From contig DJRP01000023.1 in assembly GCA_002437815.1 (NCBI GenBank), positions 4,930 to 63,848 on the forward strand: 58,919 bases of DNA, given 5' to 3'. The DNA comes from Collinsella sp. UBA6357 (GTDB lineage Bacteria > Actinomycetota > Coriobacteriia > Coriobacteriales > Coriobacteriaceae). Below are positions 8,066-15,998 of the stretch, piece by piece; positions within the stretch are counted from its first letter, which is position 1, and every line of letters begins with the position of its first letter. The position numbers and the translations under genes are program-made. Under the pieces are notes generated by a model. The model did not search any database, was not told the DNA's origin, and saw only the letters and a program-made list of their open reading frames with translations.

Positions 8066-8607
8066 ACGGCATCGCCGCACACGTTACCGACCAGTTCCTT
8101 CAACGGCGACCCGATGCAGTCAATTAGGACGGGGTCCACGATAGCAAAAACCGGAACCCGCTCCCCGTTCCGCTCGCGCGGGCGTATGACGTCGCGGGCG
8201 GGATTCTGCACAAGCACGCACCCATACGGAAAGAACCCGTCATCGGAATCATTCTCCGTCGCCAGCCGCTCGGCGACCCGCTGGGCGAAGGCCGCCGTCT
8301 CATCGTCCCCGATCGCGAGCACAAAGTCTGCCCGCTCGTCAATGCCGAGCGAGACGACCTCGTCCACCATGGCCTCCTCGGGCCCCACACCCTGTGCGCA
8401 GGGAAACTCAGCGTGCTCGAGAAGCGCCCGGTCGAGGGAACCCAGCGCCGCAAGGACGATATCGGCATGCGACCCCACGCCGTTACCCAAAAGCACCAGC
8501 GCCCGCGTGCCGCCATAGTGTGCGACCAGGCGGCCGCTCCAGCGCGCCACATCGCCGTCGACCACCAAGCGCGTCGGCATTCCAAATCCATAGTTGACCA
8601 TATCCAT
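8062..8607 (-). CDS. Degenerate Fe-ADH N-terminal-domain-like protein
   Basis: A 181-residue protein. Its first half (VNYGFGMPTRLVVDGD, then ALVLLGNGVGSHADIV) looks like the nucleotide-binding domain of iron-containing alcohol dehydrogenases. The expected GGGS motif reads IGDDE here, and the metal-binding helical domain is missing. The ATG at 8607 is preceded by GGAAAGG; longer starts have no ribosome-binding site. It overlaps the SMR gene by four bases and has the conserved box at 8672-8694 upstream. It may be a relic, or a ligand-binding domain with a new role. Family assignment is tentative. Confidence 0.55.
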   Translation of the reverse strand: MDMVNYGFGMPTRLVVDGDVARWSGRLVAHYGGTRALVLLGNGVGSHADIVLAALGSLDRALLEHAEFPCAQGVGPEEAMVDEVVSLGIDERADFVLAIGDDETAAFAQRVAERLATENDSDDGFFPYGCVLVQNPARDVIRPRERNGERVPVFAIVDPVLIDCIGSPLKELVGNVCGDAV

Positions 8608-8644
8608 CACGGCCTTTCCGTCGCATGGTTTTGTTGATACCCCC

Positions 8645-8694
8645 ATGCTACGGAGCGCTGTTTTCCGGCACGTTACCGCCCCGTTACCATTCAA
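8645..8694 (-). promoter_or_regulatory. Candidate activator-dependent promoter, second copy of the 23-nt box
   Basis: Read leftward, 8694-8672 gives TTGAATGG followed by TAACGGGGCGGTAAC (GTAAC-N6-GTAAC). After 21 bases comes CCGTAGCAT (8653-8645) with TAGCAT as -10. It agrees with the site at 1658-1708 in 20 of 23 box positions and 8 of 9 positions around the -10. The expected transcript starts about 30 bases before the ATG at 8607. Confidence 0.55.
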
Positions 8695-8720
8695 CGCCCA
8701 AGATGGTCGCCGCGATGGGT

Positions 8721-8779
8721 TTGACGATGTCCTCGCAGCGGGGTACTATCGAACAAGCATTCTATAGAACAGTTGTTTG
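8721..8779 (+). promoter_or_regulatory. SOS-type promoter with two LexA-like boxes
   Basis: TTGACG (8721-8726), 17 bases, TACTAT (8744-8749) form a good sigma-70-type promoter. Two sites close to the Gram-positive LexA consensus CGAACRNRYGTTCG follow at once: CGAACAAGCATTCT (8750-8763) and AGAACAGTTGTTTG (8766-8779). They cover the expected start of transcription, as needed for repression. The polymerase ATG follows at 8794. Confidence 0.7.
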
Positions 8780-8793
8780 TAGGACGGAGCCCG

Positions 8794-10299
8794 ATGGACG
8801 AGCGGAAGCGCACCTATATCTGCATCGACCTCAAGACGTTCTATGCAAGCGTCGAGTGCGTCGACCGCGGGCTCGATCCCCTCACCACGCGCCTGGTGGT
8901 GGCCGACGAGACACGCGGCCGCACCACCATATGCCTTGCGATCACCCAGGCCATGAAAGACCTGGGCATACGCAACCGCTGCCGTCTGTTCGAGATCCCC
9001 GATTCCATCGATTTCATCAAGGCCGTGCCGCGCATGACCCATTACATGGAGGTCTCGGCAAAAATCTATGGCATCTATCTCGAGTACGTGAGTCCTCAAG
9101 ACGTGCATGTCTACTCCATCGACGAGTGCTTTATCGATGTGACCCCCTACCTCACGCTCTATCACATGGATGCCAAGGAGTTTGCCGAGATGCTGCGCGA
9201 CGAGGTACTCGGGCGCACCGGCATCACGGCGACGGTGGGCGTGGGACCCAATCTGTTCCAAGCCAAGGTGGCACTCGACATCACGGCCAAGCACGTGCCC
9301 GACCGCATCGGGATCCTCGATGACGAGACGTTCCGCACACAGATCTGGCCGCACCGCCCCATCACCGATATCTGGGGCATCGGCCCCGGCGTGGCGGCCC
9401 GTCTCGAAAAGTACGGCGTCTACGACCTTATGGGCGTGGCGGCGCTCGACGAGAACCTGCTGTATGACGAACTCGGCGTCAATGCGGAGTATCTGATCGA
9501 CCACGCCTTTGGGCGCGAGCCGTGCACCATAGCCGATATCCAGGCCTACCGGCCCCAAGCTACCTCGACCACGACCGGTCAGGTCCTCTCCAAGGGATAC
9601 GCCTACGAACAGGCCTATACCGTCTTGCGCGAGATGGTGGACTCCGCCGTGCTCGACCTGGTGGACAAGCACGTCGTCTGCGACAGCATCTCGCTGTTCG
9701 TGGGATATGCAAGCGAGCGGGCCGACATCAAGCGACTCGATGCAAGCGGCACGGCACAATACGTCGATGGGTGTGGGCATCTGCGCTCAAGCACCTCGGG
9801 CATCACGCCAGAGCGCCTGGATGGCCCCGAACTGGCACCGCGCGCACCCGCCCCGGCATCCCGCGACGACACCAAGAGACGTCTGGTGCGCGAGGCCCAA
9901 GCTATCGATGGCATCTTCGTGGGAGAGCACGGCGGCAAGCCGCGCGGGGGCTATACGGCGTTGTTCGCGCACTCCAACGCCTCGCGTAAGCTGCCCGAGC
10001 GTACCAACTCGTTCAAAAAGATCATAGGCTATTTTGATGAGCTCTGGGCGCAGACGGTGGACCCCAAACGCCCCGTCAAGCGCATCAACCTGGGCTTTGG
10101 CAACCTGCTGCCCGAGGAGTTTGCCACCATCGATCTTTTCAGCGATCCCAAAGCCGACGAACAGGAGCGCGAGCTCGCCCGCGCCGTGCTGGCTGTGAAG
10201 GACAAGTTTGGCAAGAACGCGCTTTTGAAGGGGCTGAGCTTTACCAAGGGAGCCACCGCGCGCGAGCGCAACGACCAAGTGGGAGGTCATCGTGCCTAA
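8794..10299 (+). CDS. Y-family DNA polymerase (UvrX/UmuC-like)
   Basis: A 501-residue translesion polymerase of the UmuC/UvrX group. The catalytic acidic residues are visible in YICIDLKTFYASVE (about residues 7-20) and VYSIDECFIDVT (about 107-118), followed by a helix-hairpin-helix segment (IWGIGPGVAARLEKYGV) and the little-finger domain. It copies damaged DNA during the SOS response. The ATG at 8794 follows GGACGGAG; a TTG at 8773 lies inside a LexA-like box and is rejected. Its stop overlaps the GTG of the YolD-like gene by eight bases. Confidence 0.92.
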   Translation: MDERKRTYICIDLKTFYASVECVDRGLDPLTTRLVVADETRGRTTICLAITQAMKDLGIRNRCRLFEIPDSIDFIKAVPRMTHYMEVSAKIYGIYLEYVSPQDVHVYSIDECFIDVTPYLTLYHMDAKEFAEMLRDEVLGRTGITATVGVGPNLFQAKVALDITAKHVPDRIGILDDETFRTQIWPHRPITDIWGIGPGVAARLEKYGVYDLMGVAALDENLLYDELGVNAEYLIDHAFGREPCTIADIQAYRPQATSTTTGQVLSKGYAYEQAYTVLREMVDSAVLDLVDKHVVCDSISLFVGYASERADIKRLDASGTAQYVDGCGHLRSSTSGITPERLDGPELAPRAPAPASRDDTKRRLVREAQAIDGIFVGEHGGKPRGGYTALFAHSNASRKLPERTNSFKKIIGYFDELWAQTVDPKRPVKRINLGFGNLLPEEFATIDLFSDPKADEQERELARAVLAVKDKFGKNALLKGLSFTKGATARERNDQVGGHRA

Positions 10300-10711
10300 A
10301 AACCGGCCAATGCGCCCGCCGACCGCATTCGAGCGTCTCGCCGACCCCGAGGGGCGCCGGCGCGCGGCAGACCCCAACCTCACTGCCAACGGATCTGCCC
10401 GTGCCAACCGCGCTGCGCAGTTTATGCCGTTCTCGGCCCTTACGGGCTACTACGAGCTCGTACGCAAGCAGGAGATATCCGTTGAACCCAAGCACGACCT
10501 TACCGAGGAAGCGGCGCTGGAGCTCTCGCAGATGCTCGATGGCGTCCGTCGCGGCGACCTGCTACGCGTAACGTACTACGACACGTACGGCTACCGCACG
10601 CGCACGGGCATCGTCGACGAAGTTCTGCCCAGCTTTCAGAAACTCAAGATGCGCGATATCACGATCGATTTCTCGGACATCTACAAGATCGAGTTGCGCG
10701 GCCGGGCATGA
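10292..10711 (+). CDS. YolD-like protein
   Basis: A 139-residue YolD-like protein. The core segment ANRAAQFMPFSALTGYYELV and a small beta-domain (GDLLRVTYYDTYGYRTRTG) match the YolD-like family, whose genes regularly follow UvrX-type polymerases. The role is not settled; it is thought to assist translesion synthesis in the way UmuD assists UmuC. It starts at GTG (10292) with GGGAGG six bases upstream and overlaps the polymerase gene, so the two are translationally coupled and share the SOS promoter. Confidence 0.8.
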   Translation: MPKNRPMRPPTAFERLADPEGRRRAADPNLTANGSARANRAAQFMPFSALTGYYELVRKQEISVEPKHDLTEEAALELSQMLDGVRRGDLLRVTYYDTYGYRTRTGIVDEVLPSFQKLKMRDITIDFSDIYKIELRGRA

Positions 10712-10723
10712 CGCTATAGCCCA

Positions 10724-10865
10724 CGATTCCGGATGCCCCGCCGGGCAGGGGAAAGGTTTGCTGCTCGGACAGTCCTGCTCACGACGGAGGCCACATTAAG
10801 TGGCCTCCTGTTCGTGCGGAACTCGCGACAAACCTTTCCCCTGCCCGGCGGGGCATCCGGAATCG
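10724..10865. repeat. Nested inverted-repeat element, 37-bp perfect arms around an inner hairpin
   Basis: The arms 10724-10760 (beginning CGATTCCGGATGCC) and 10829-10865 (ending GGCATCCGGAATCG) are exact reverse complements over 37 bp. The 68-base middle holds a second hairpin, GGAGGCCAC-ATTAA-GTGGCCTCC (10786-10808). It fills the gap between the convergent yolD-like and HMA genes. It could be a bidirectional terminator or a MITE-like element. I see no target-site duplication and no gene in it. Confidence 0.85.
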
Positions 10866-10940
10866 CTTCGATAACGGGCTGGCGGATAGCTCGCTCGCAG
10901 TCGGGCAAGGCTGAATGGCACTTAGCCGAAATGAGCCCAC

Positions 10941-11324
10941 TTACAGTTTCATTACGTAGTAGCCGGCGTCTTTGACGACTTCCTCAAGCTGATTTCGGTC
11001 GATCGGGGTCTTGGCGCGAATCTTGGCCGTGTGGTTGTCATAGGTCACGGTAGCCCAGATGCCGTCGAGGGCGTTAAGGGCGTTCTGAACGTTCTCGGCA
11101 CAACCGTTGCAGCTCATGCCGCCGATCAGCAACTCGTCCGTGTACGGATAGTGCGAGGCATCGGTATCGGACACCACAACCTTCTTGGCTTTTTTTCCGG
11201 TGGCACCGTCGCTGCAACAGCTCTTGCCGCGCCCCATCGCGGCGATACGCCTAAAACCGAAAAAGAGACCGATCACTATGATCCCGACCACAATGATATT
11301 TGCAGGGTTGAGCATAACGCCCAT
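10941..11324 (-). CDS. Membrane-anchored heavy-metal-associated (HMA) domain protein
   Basis: A 127-residue protein with one N-terminal membrane helix (IIVVGIIVIGLFFGF, about residues 10-24), a short linker with a CC pair, and a C-terminal HMA domain with the metal site GMSCNGC (about residues 69-75). HMA domains bind Cu(I) or Zn(II) through the two cysteines. A CsoR-type operator lies 26 bases upstream, so copper control is likely. No P-type ATPase or CsoR gene is nearby. RBS AAAGGATT precedes the ATG. Confidence 0.85.
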   Translation of the reverse strand: MGVMLNPANIIVVGIIVIGLFFGFRRIAAMGRGKSCCSDGATGKKAKKVVVSDTDASHYPYTDELLIGGMSCNGCAENVQNALNALDGIWATVTYDNHTAKIRAKTPIDRNQLEEVVKDAGYYVMKL

Positions 11325-11349
11325 GATTCAATCCTTTCACACTGTTTAG

Positions 11350-11366
11350 ATACCCCCTAGGGGTAT
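11350..11366. promoter_or_regulatory. CsoR-family operator
   Basis: ATACCC-CCTAG-GGGTAT is a perfect 6-5-6 inverted repeat of the form bound by CsoR/CstR-type repressors (copper or persulfide sensors). It sits just upstream of the HMA-protein gene. The regulator gene must lie elsewhere in the genome. Confidence 0.65.
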
Positions 11367-11404
11367 TGTCATCATACAGCAGTCGCTTCCGCAATCAAGA
11401 AATT

Positions 11405-11457
11405 AGTTTACTTTTGTTTACTTTAGAGTTGACCTTAGTAAACTTATTGTTTAAGTT
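11405..11457 (+). promoter_or_regulatory. AT-rich promoter with repeated GTTTACTTT sites
   Basis: GTTTACTTT occurs twice, ten bases apart (11406-11414 and 11416-11424), and AGTTTACT (11405-11412) is mirrored by AGTAAACT (11437-11444). TTGACC (11429-11434) and TAAGTT (11452-11457), 17 bases apart, could be the -35 and -10 for the DUF3793 and flavodoxin genes. The repeats would then flank or overlap the -35, as an operator does. The regulator is unknown; a metal or redox sensor is a guess. Confidence 0.4.
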
Positions 11458-11491
11458 ATCCGTGGCTAACCGCTTTCGGCAAAGGAGCAGC

Positions 11492-12196
11492 ATGACCCGG
11501 ACCATCGACATCCCAACGTTTCAGACCTCAATCGTCCGTTACTGCTCCCCCACACTCGCCGGCATCAAGCCAGCGGCGCTGTTCACCTATCCCGGCACAT
11601 ATGCCAACCGCGACGGCTCCGCACCTGATGCCGCCATCGTCCAACGCCGCGGCATGCTTCTCGACGTGCTCGAACAATGCCGACGCGAACTCGAACCCTC
11701 GGGCGTCCGCCTGTCGGTACTTGTGTGGCGCCCCTGCGGCGCCCTGGTCTACGCATACCGTCCGCTCGAGCTCAAACGCTACCTCTCGGCGCCAACGGTT
11801 CGAGCGGCCTTAAACGCCGAGGGCTACGCGACCGACGACCTTCTCGGCTGCATCGTTCACCTTGCCTCGCGCATCACGGCGGCAAGCAAGCAGGTGGCAG
11901 AGAATGCCTGCACCGGCAAGCGCTGCGCCCTAAACGGCAACGAAGAGTGCACCGGAACATGCACCTTCGAGTTCCCCCACGAGATCGGCTACTTCTTGGG
12001 TTATCCGCCCGAAGACGTACATGAGTTTATCGTCCAGCAGGGCCAGAACTATAAAGCACTGGGCGCATGGAAGGTCTACGGCGACGTCGAGAAGGCACTC
12101 GATACGTTTGAGCGGTATCGGCGATGCACCGAATCCTTCATAACCATCTATCAACAGGGTCACAGTCTGGGTCAACTTGCCCGGCAGACCCGATAG
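11492..12196 (+). CDS. DUF3793 family protein
   Basis: A 234-residue protein recognised as DUF3793 by the C-terminal block CTFEFPHEIGYFLGYP, then DVHEFI, and the preceding cysteines (residues about 137-156). It has no known activity. DUF3793 genes are often next to flavodoxin genes in anaerobic Firmicutes and Actinobacteria, as here, which suggests a link to iron or redox. The ATG at 11492 follows AAAGGAG; the reading frame stays open upstream but lacks a ribosome-binding site there. Confidence 0.8.
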   Translation: MTRTIDIPTFQTSIVRYCSPTLAGIKPAALFTYPGTYANRDGSAPDAAIVQRRGMLLDVLEQCRRELEPSGVRLSVLVWRPCGALVYAYRPLELKRYLSAPTVRAALNAEGYATDDLLGCIVHLASRITAASKQVAENACTGKRCALNGNEECTGTCTFEFPHEIGYFLGYPPEDVHEFIVQQGQNYKALGAWKVYGDVEKALDTFERYRRCTESFITIYQQGHSLGQLARQTR

Positions 12197-12254
12197 AACC
12201 CCGGGCGACAACAACCGTTCGGAAAATCAACACCCCAAACGAAAGGAACGAAAG

Positions 12255-12674
12255 ATGAGCAAGATCGCTGTCGTGTTCTGGAGCGGCACCGGCAATACCG
12301 AGGCCATGGCAAACGCCGTCGCCGAAGGTGCCGCCGACGCAGGCGCCGAGGTCGAGACGATTCCCTGCGCCGACTTCTCAGCCGACAAGGCCGCCGACTA
12401 CGATGCCATCGCCTTCGGTTGCCCGGCTATGGGTTCCGAGGAGCTCGAATACGACGAGTTCCAGCCCATGTGGGACGAGGTCAAGGAGACTCTGGGCGAC
12501 AAGAAGGTCGTCTTGTTCGGGTCCTACTCGTGGGCCGAGGGCGAGTGGATGGAGAACTGGAAGGCCGACGCCGATGAGGCCGGTGTCAACGTGATCGATA
12601 CGCAGATCTGCTATGACGCACCCGACGACGAGGCCGAGACCGCCTGCCAGAATCTGGGTGCCGAGCTCGTCTAA
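12255..12674 (+). CDS. Flavodoxin
   Basis: A 139-residue short-chain flavodoxin. The FMN phosphate loop WSGTGNTEAMA (residues 10-20) and the loop FGSYSWAEGEWME near residue 87 are in place. It is a one-electron carrier that often replaces ferredoxin under iron limitation. RBS GAAAGGAACG precedes the ATG. It lies 58 bases after DUF3793, in the same direction, and ends at a strong terminator. Confidence 0.92.
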   Translation: MSKIAVVFWSGTGNTEAMANAVAEGAADAGAEVETIPCADFSADKAADYDAIAFGCPAMGSEELEYDEFQPMWDEVKETLGDKKVVLFGSYSWAEGEWMENWKADADEAGVNVIDTQICYDAPDDEAETACQNLGAELV

Positions 12675-12718
12675 GGGTTTCTGGCAGATGGCATGATGGG
12701 CACCATGCCCATCGACAC

Positions 12719-12757
12719 GAAAGCGGCGCGGGAGTCCTTTTTCCCGCGCCGCTTTTT
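12719..12757. terminator. Bidirectional terminator between flavodoxin and rnr
   Basis: AAGCGGCGCGGG (12721-12732) pairs with CCCGCGCCGCTT (12743-12754), followed by a T-run. A-rich and T-rich flanks on both sides suit termination from both of the convergent genes. Confidence 0.85.
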
Positions 12758-12776
12758 GCTCAAAATCGCGCTCGCG

Positions 12777-14936
12777 CTAAGACATCTCGGGTTGGAGCCC
12801 CAGGTGCACGAGCCTAAAGTCGAGATGGCCGCGCATGGTGTTGACGCGCGACACCTCGACGATGGCGCGCATGCCCAGCTCGATGCGCGTGCCCGTGTCG
12901 GCACCGGTGAGTGCAAGCGTCTCTTCATCGAATTCAAACCACTCGTTTCCCAGTGATTTGATCGAAACCAAACCCTCGACCTGCGTCAGGTCCAGACGCA
13001 CGAACACGCCCATGGAACTGATCCACGAGACGGTGCCTGTATAGCGCTCCCCCAGTCGCTCCTCATAGTATTGGGCGATCTTGATCTTTTGGGTCGCATG
13101 GCTCGCGGCATCCGCCGCACGCTCCGCATCGGAACAGGCCTTGCAGATCTGCGGCAAAATGCGCGGCAACGATTCGCGTCCTTTGCCGATCAAAGGTTCC
13201 GTACGGCCCAGGGCGTCCCGAGCACCCAGCCGCTCATGCGCCAACTGAAGCTTGAGCACGCGGTGCACCACCAGATCGGGATAGCGGCGAATCGGGCTCG
13301 TAAAATGGCAATACGCCGAAGCCCCAAGCGCAAAATGCCCCTCGTTCTTGGGCTTATACAGAGCCCGTTGCATACTGCGCAGCAGCATCGTGTTGACAAG
13401 CGGGGCCATCGCCGTGCCATGGGTCTCATCGACCGCCGCCTGCAGCTCATCGGGGTCACCCAGCTCGATGCCAACGGCACGCCGCGCGCCAATGATACCG
13501 AGCTCGGAAAGCGCGACGGCCGCTCCGTGGAGACTGTCAGGGCTCGGCGCATCGTGGACACGATAGCAGGCGTCGATATCGCGGTCGGCGAGCCACTCGG
13601 CAACGCATTCGTTAGCAAGCAGCATGGCCTCTTCGATCAACGACGTCGCGACGTTGCGCTCGCGCGCCACGATCTGCACCGGCAATCCATCGGCGCCAAG
13701 CAGTGCGCGCACCTCGGCGGTATCGAAATCGACCGAACCGCGGGCCCTGCGAATCTGACGTCGCAACTCGGCAAGCTCATGGGCCCCAACCAGAAAGGCC
13801 GAAAGATCCACACCCAGATATCGTGCCGTCGCCTCGCATGCCAGGCCGCGATCGAGAGCCTCCTCACGAGCAGTCTCGGCAGCGGCAACATCCTCCGGCG
13901 CCCCTTCGAGGACGGCATACTCGACCGCCCCCGATCGCACCAGCAGTGCTTCGGCCCCATCGTAGTCCATACGCACGCGCGACCGGATAACACTGGGATA
14001 GGGGTCGTAGTGACGAACCCGGCCTCGTGCATCCAGTTCGATATCGACGGTAAACGCCAGGCGGTCCTCATCGGGACGGAGCGAGCATAAATCGTTGGAC
14101 AGCCGTTCGGGCAGCATGGGGAGCACGCGATCGGCCAAATACACCGACGTCGTACGTCGCCGTGCCTCAAGATCGATATGGCCGTCCCAAGCAACATAAT
14201 GCGAAACGTCGGCGATATGCACGCCGAGCTTAAAGCCCCCATCGGGCGTGCGCTCCAGCGAGATTGCATCGTCGAAGTCGCGCGCATCGACCGGATCAAT
14301 CGTGATGACAAAGCGATCGCGCAGATCCCGACGTAGCGGATCGGCAAGCGCACGGTCGACATCGAGAGCCAGTCCGTCGGCCTCGGAAAGCGCGGCTTCG
14401 GGATACGAGTCGGTATAGCCGTAGCGTGCCATCACATATTGCACGCCCAGATCAGGGGCCCCGTCGTCACCGATCCGGCGTTCGATCGTCACCATACCCG
14501 ATTCAAGACGGCTCGGATACGTCAAGATGCGCGCAACCACCACATCGCCCGGCTCGACATGCAAACGCGCAGCGGAGCTGTCTTCGGGGCTGATAAAGAA
14601 GTCGGCGTGAAGGCGCGTGTCGAGCGGCTCCACCACCCCCAACGGGCCGGCGATTCCATACGTTCCCACGATCGTCGTCGAGGCACGCTCGATGACGCTT
14701 TCCACCAGCGCGCGCCGGTCGCCGCGCGGACCCGGCTTGACGCTGATGGCCACGATGTCGCCATCCATGAGCTCACGTTTACCGCGTCCCATCACCTTGA
14801 AATCCCCTTCGTCGGTGACGACATAGACGCTGTGTTCATGCAGCTGCACGCGCCCCGTCAAGGACGGACGGCGCACGTTTCTCACGGGGCCGTGATGGCC
14901 GCCGGGCTTGCGCTTGCGTTTATTGTTGCGCCCCAT
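12777..14936 (-). CDS. rnr: Ribonuclease R
   Basis: A 719-residue 3'-to-5' exoribonuclease of the RNase II/R family, which degrades structured RNA and takes part in RNA quality control. It has a basic N-terminal tail, cold-shock domains (about residues 25-190), and the RNB catalytic domain with TIDPVDARDFDDAISL near residue 211, whose four aspartates bind Mg. A C-terminal S1 domain follows (GTVSWISSMGVFVRL). RBS GGGAGG precedes the ATG. No smpB or ssrA, its frequent neighbours, is seen next to it. Confidence 0.95.
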   Translation of the reverse strand: MGRNNKRKRKPGGHHGPVRNVRRPSLTGRVQLHEHSVYVVTDEGDFKVMGRGKRELMDGDIVAISVKPGPRGDRRALVESVIERASTTIVGTYGIAGPLGVVEPLDTRLHADFFISPEDSSAARLHVEPGDVVVARILTYPSRLESGMVTIERRIGDDGAPDLGVQYVMARYGYTDSYPEAALSEADGLALDVDRALADPLRRDLRDRFVITIDPVDARDFDDAISLERTPDGGFKLGVHIADVSHYVAWDGHIDLEARRRTTSVYLADRVLPMLPERLSNDLCSLRPDEDRLAFTVDIELDARGRVRHYDPYPSVIRSRVRMDYDGAEALLVRSGAVEYAVLEGAPEDVAAAETAREEALDRGLACEATARYLGVDLSAFLVGAHELAELRRQIRRARGSVDFDTAEVRALLGADGLPVQIVARERNVATSLIEEAMLLANECVAEWLADRDIDACYRVHDAPSPDSLHGAAVALSELGIIGARRAVGIELGDPDELQAAVDETHGTAMAPLVNTMLLRSMQRALYKPKNEGHFALGASAYCHFTSPIRRYPDLVVHRVLKLQLAHERLGARDALGRTEPLIGKGRESLPRILPQICKACSDAERAADAASHATQKIKIAQYYEERLGERYTGTVSWISSMGVFVRLDLTQVEGLVSIKSLGNEWFEFDEETLALTGADTGTRIELGMRAIVEVSRVNTMRGHLDFRLVHLGLQPEMS

Positions 14937-14979
14937 GGCGCCTCCCTGCTTATCGATGATCCCTTGGGTGATCCGTTTT

Positions 14980-15000
14980 CCCCTGGCACTTTGGGATCAA
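14980..15000. repeat. Dispersed 19-nt repeat, copy 1
   Basis: Leftward, this site reads TTGATCCCAAAGTGCCAGGGG. Its core GATCCCAAAGTGCCAGGGG is identical to 27187-27204 and 30196-30214 (one base more or less at the ends). It lies downstream of ftsX, beyond the ftsX terminator and before rnr. Confidence 0.7.
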
Positions 15001-15012
15001 TTGTCCCACAGA

Positions 15013-15046
15013 TAAAGAAAGGGGCCGCCCGCAAGGACGACCCCGT
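15013..15046 (-). terminator. Terminator of ftsEX
   Basis: Leftward GGGGTCGTCC-TTGC-GGGCGGCCCC followed by TTTCTTT, 34 bases after the ftsX stop. The stem has two G-U pairs. Confidence 0.75.
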
Positions 15047-15077
15047 AAAACCGAGCCTTGTCGATTTGACACCGAAA

Positions 15078-15998
15078 CTACACGCGCAGATAGCGACGCA
15101 TGGCGATAGCGGAGCCAAACAGGCCGATCAGCACGCCGACCAACACCAGGGCAGCGTACGTGACCAGATAGTACTGGAGCGGCAGCGCGAACGACATCCA
15201 ACCGATGCTCGCCTCGAGGCGCGGAACCAGCAGGTTGCGCATGAGCTCGAGCACACCGATGGCAAACGCAGAGCCCAAAACGGCCTGCAGCACGCCCTCG
15301 GTGATAAACGGGCCACGGATAAAGCCGTTGCTCGCACCCACCAAGCGCATGATGGCGATCTCGCGACGGCGGGCGGTGATGGACAGACGAATCGTGTTGT
15401 TGATGAAGATAAACGCGATAAACGTGAGCAGTCCCACCAGCACCACGGCGGCGATGCGGATGTAGTTGGTCACCTGGAACAGGCGGCTCACTTCCTCCTG
15501 ACCATACAGCACGCTCGCGTTGACATCGCCGTCATCGACGATCTTCTGAAAGTCGGAGCTCTTCTTGAGCTTCTCAGCCGTCGAGGCGACCTTGGACGGA
15601 TCGTCCATCTCGATGGCAAACGATGCCGGAAGCGGATTCTGGCCGTCAAGGGCGCTCATGGTGGCATCGGCATTGCTCGACATCTTGCTCGTGTACTCGG
15701 CGAGCGCCGCGTCCTTGTCCTTATAGGTCACGGACTTGACATTGCTCCAGCCCTCGAGCTCGGTCTTAAACGCCTGGACATCGGCCTCGTTGGCGTCGTC
15801 GCTGATAAAGGCGTTGATGACCACCTGGTCCTCGACGGTACCGATCACCGAGTTGATCATTGCGGAGCCCATGATAAACAGGCCGATGATGAACAGCGAA
15901 AGGAAGATCGTGATGACGGCGCCGAGCGAGGTGGTCCAGTTACGGAAAAAGTGGCTCAGGGCCTCTTTGAGCGAATAGCCCACGTTAGATGGTGCCAT
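15078..15998 (-). CDS. ftsX: Cell-division protein FtsX
   Basis: A 306-residue membrane protein with one N-terminal helix, an extracellular domain (about residues 50-165) and three C-terminal helices, the usual FtsX layout. It forms a complex with FtsE and controls cell-wall hydrolases at the septum. Its ATG lies inside the last codons of ftsE (14-base overlap), so the pair is translationally coupled. Confidence 0.93.
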   Translation of the reverse strand: MAPSNVGYSLKEALSHFFRNWTTSLGAVITIFLSLFIIGLFIMGSAMINSVIGTVEDQVVINAFISDDANEADVQAFKTELEGWSNVKSVTYKDKDAALAEYTSKMSSNADATMSALDGQNPLPASFAIEMDDPSKVASTAEKLKKSSDFQKIVDDGDVNASVLYGQEEVSRLFQVTNYIRIAAVVLVGLLTFIAFIFINNTIRLSITARRREIAIMRLVGASNGFIRGPFITEGVLQAVLGSAFAIGVLELMRNLLVPRLEASIGWMSFALPLQYYLVTYAALVLVGVLIGLFGSAIAMRRYLRV

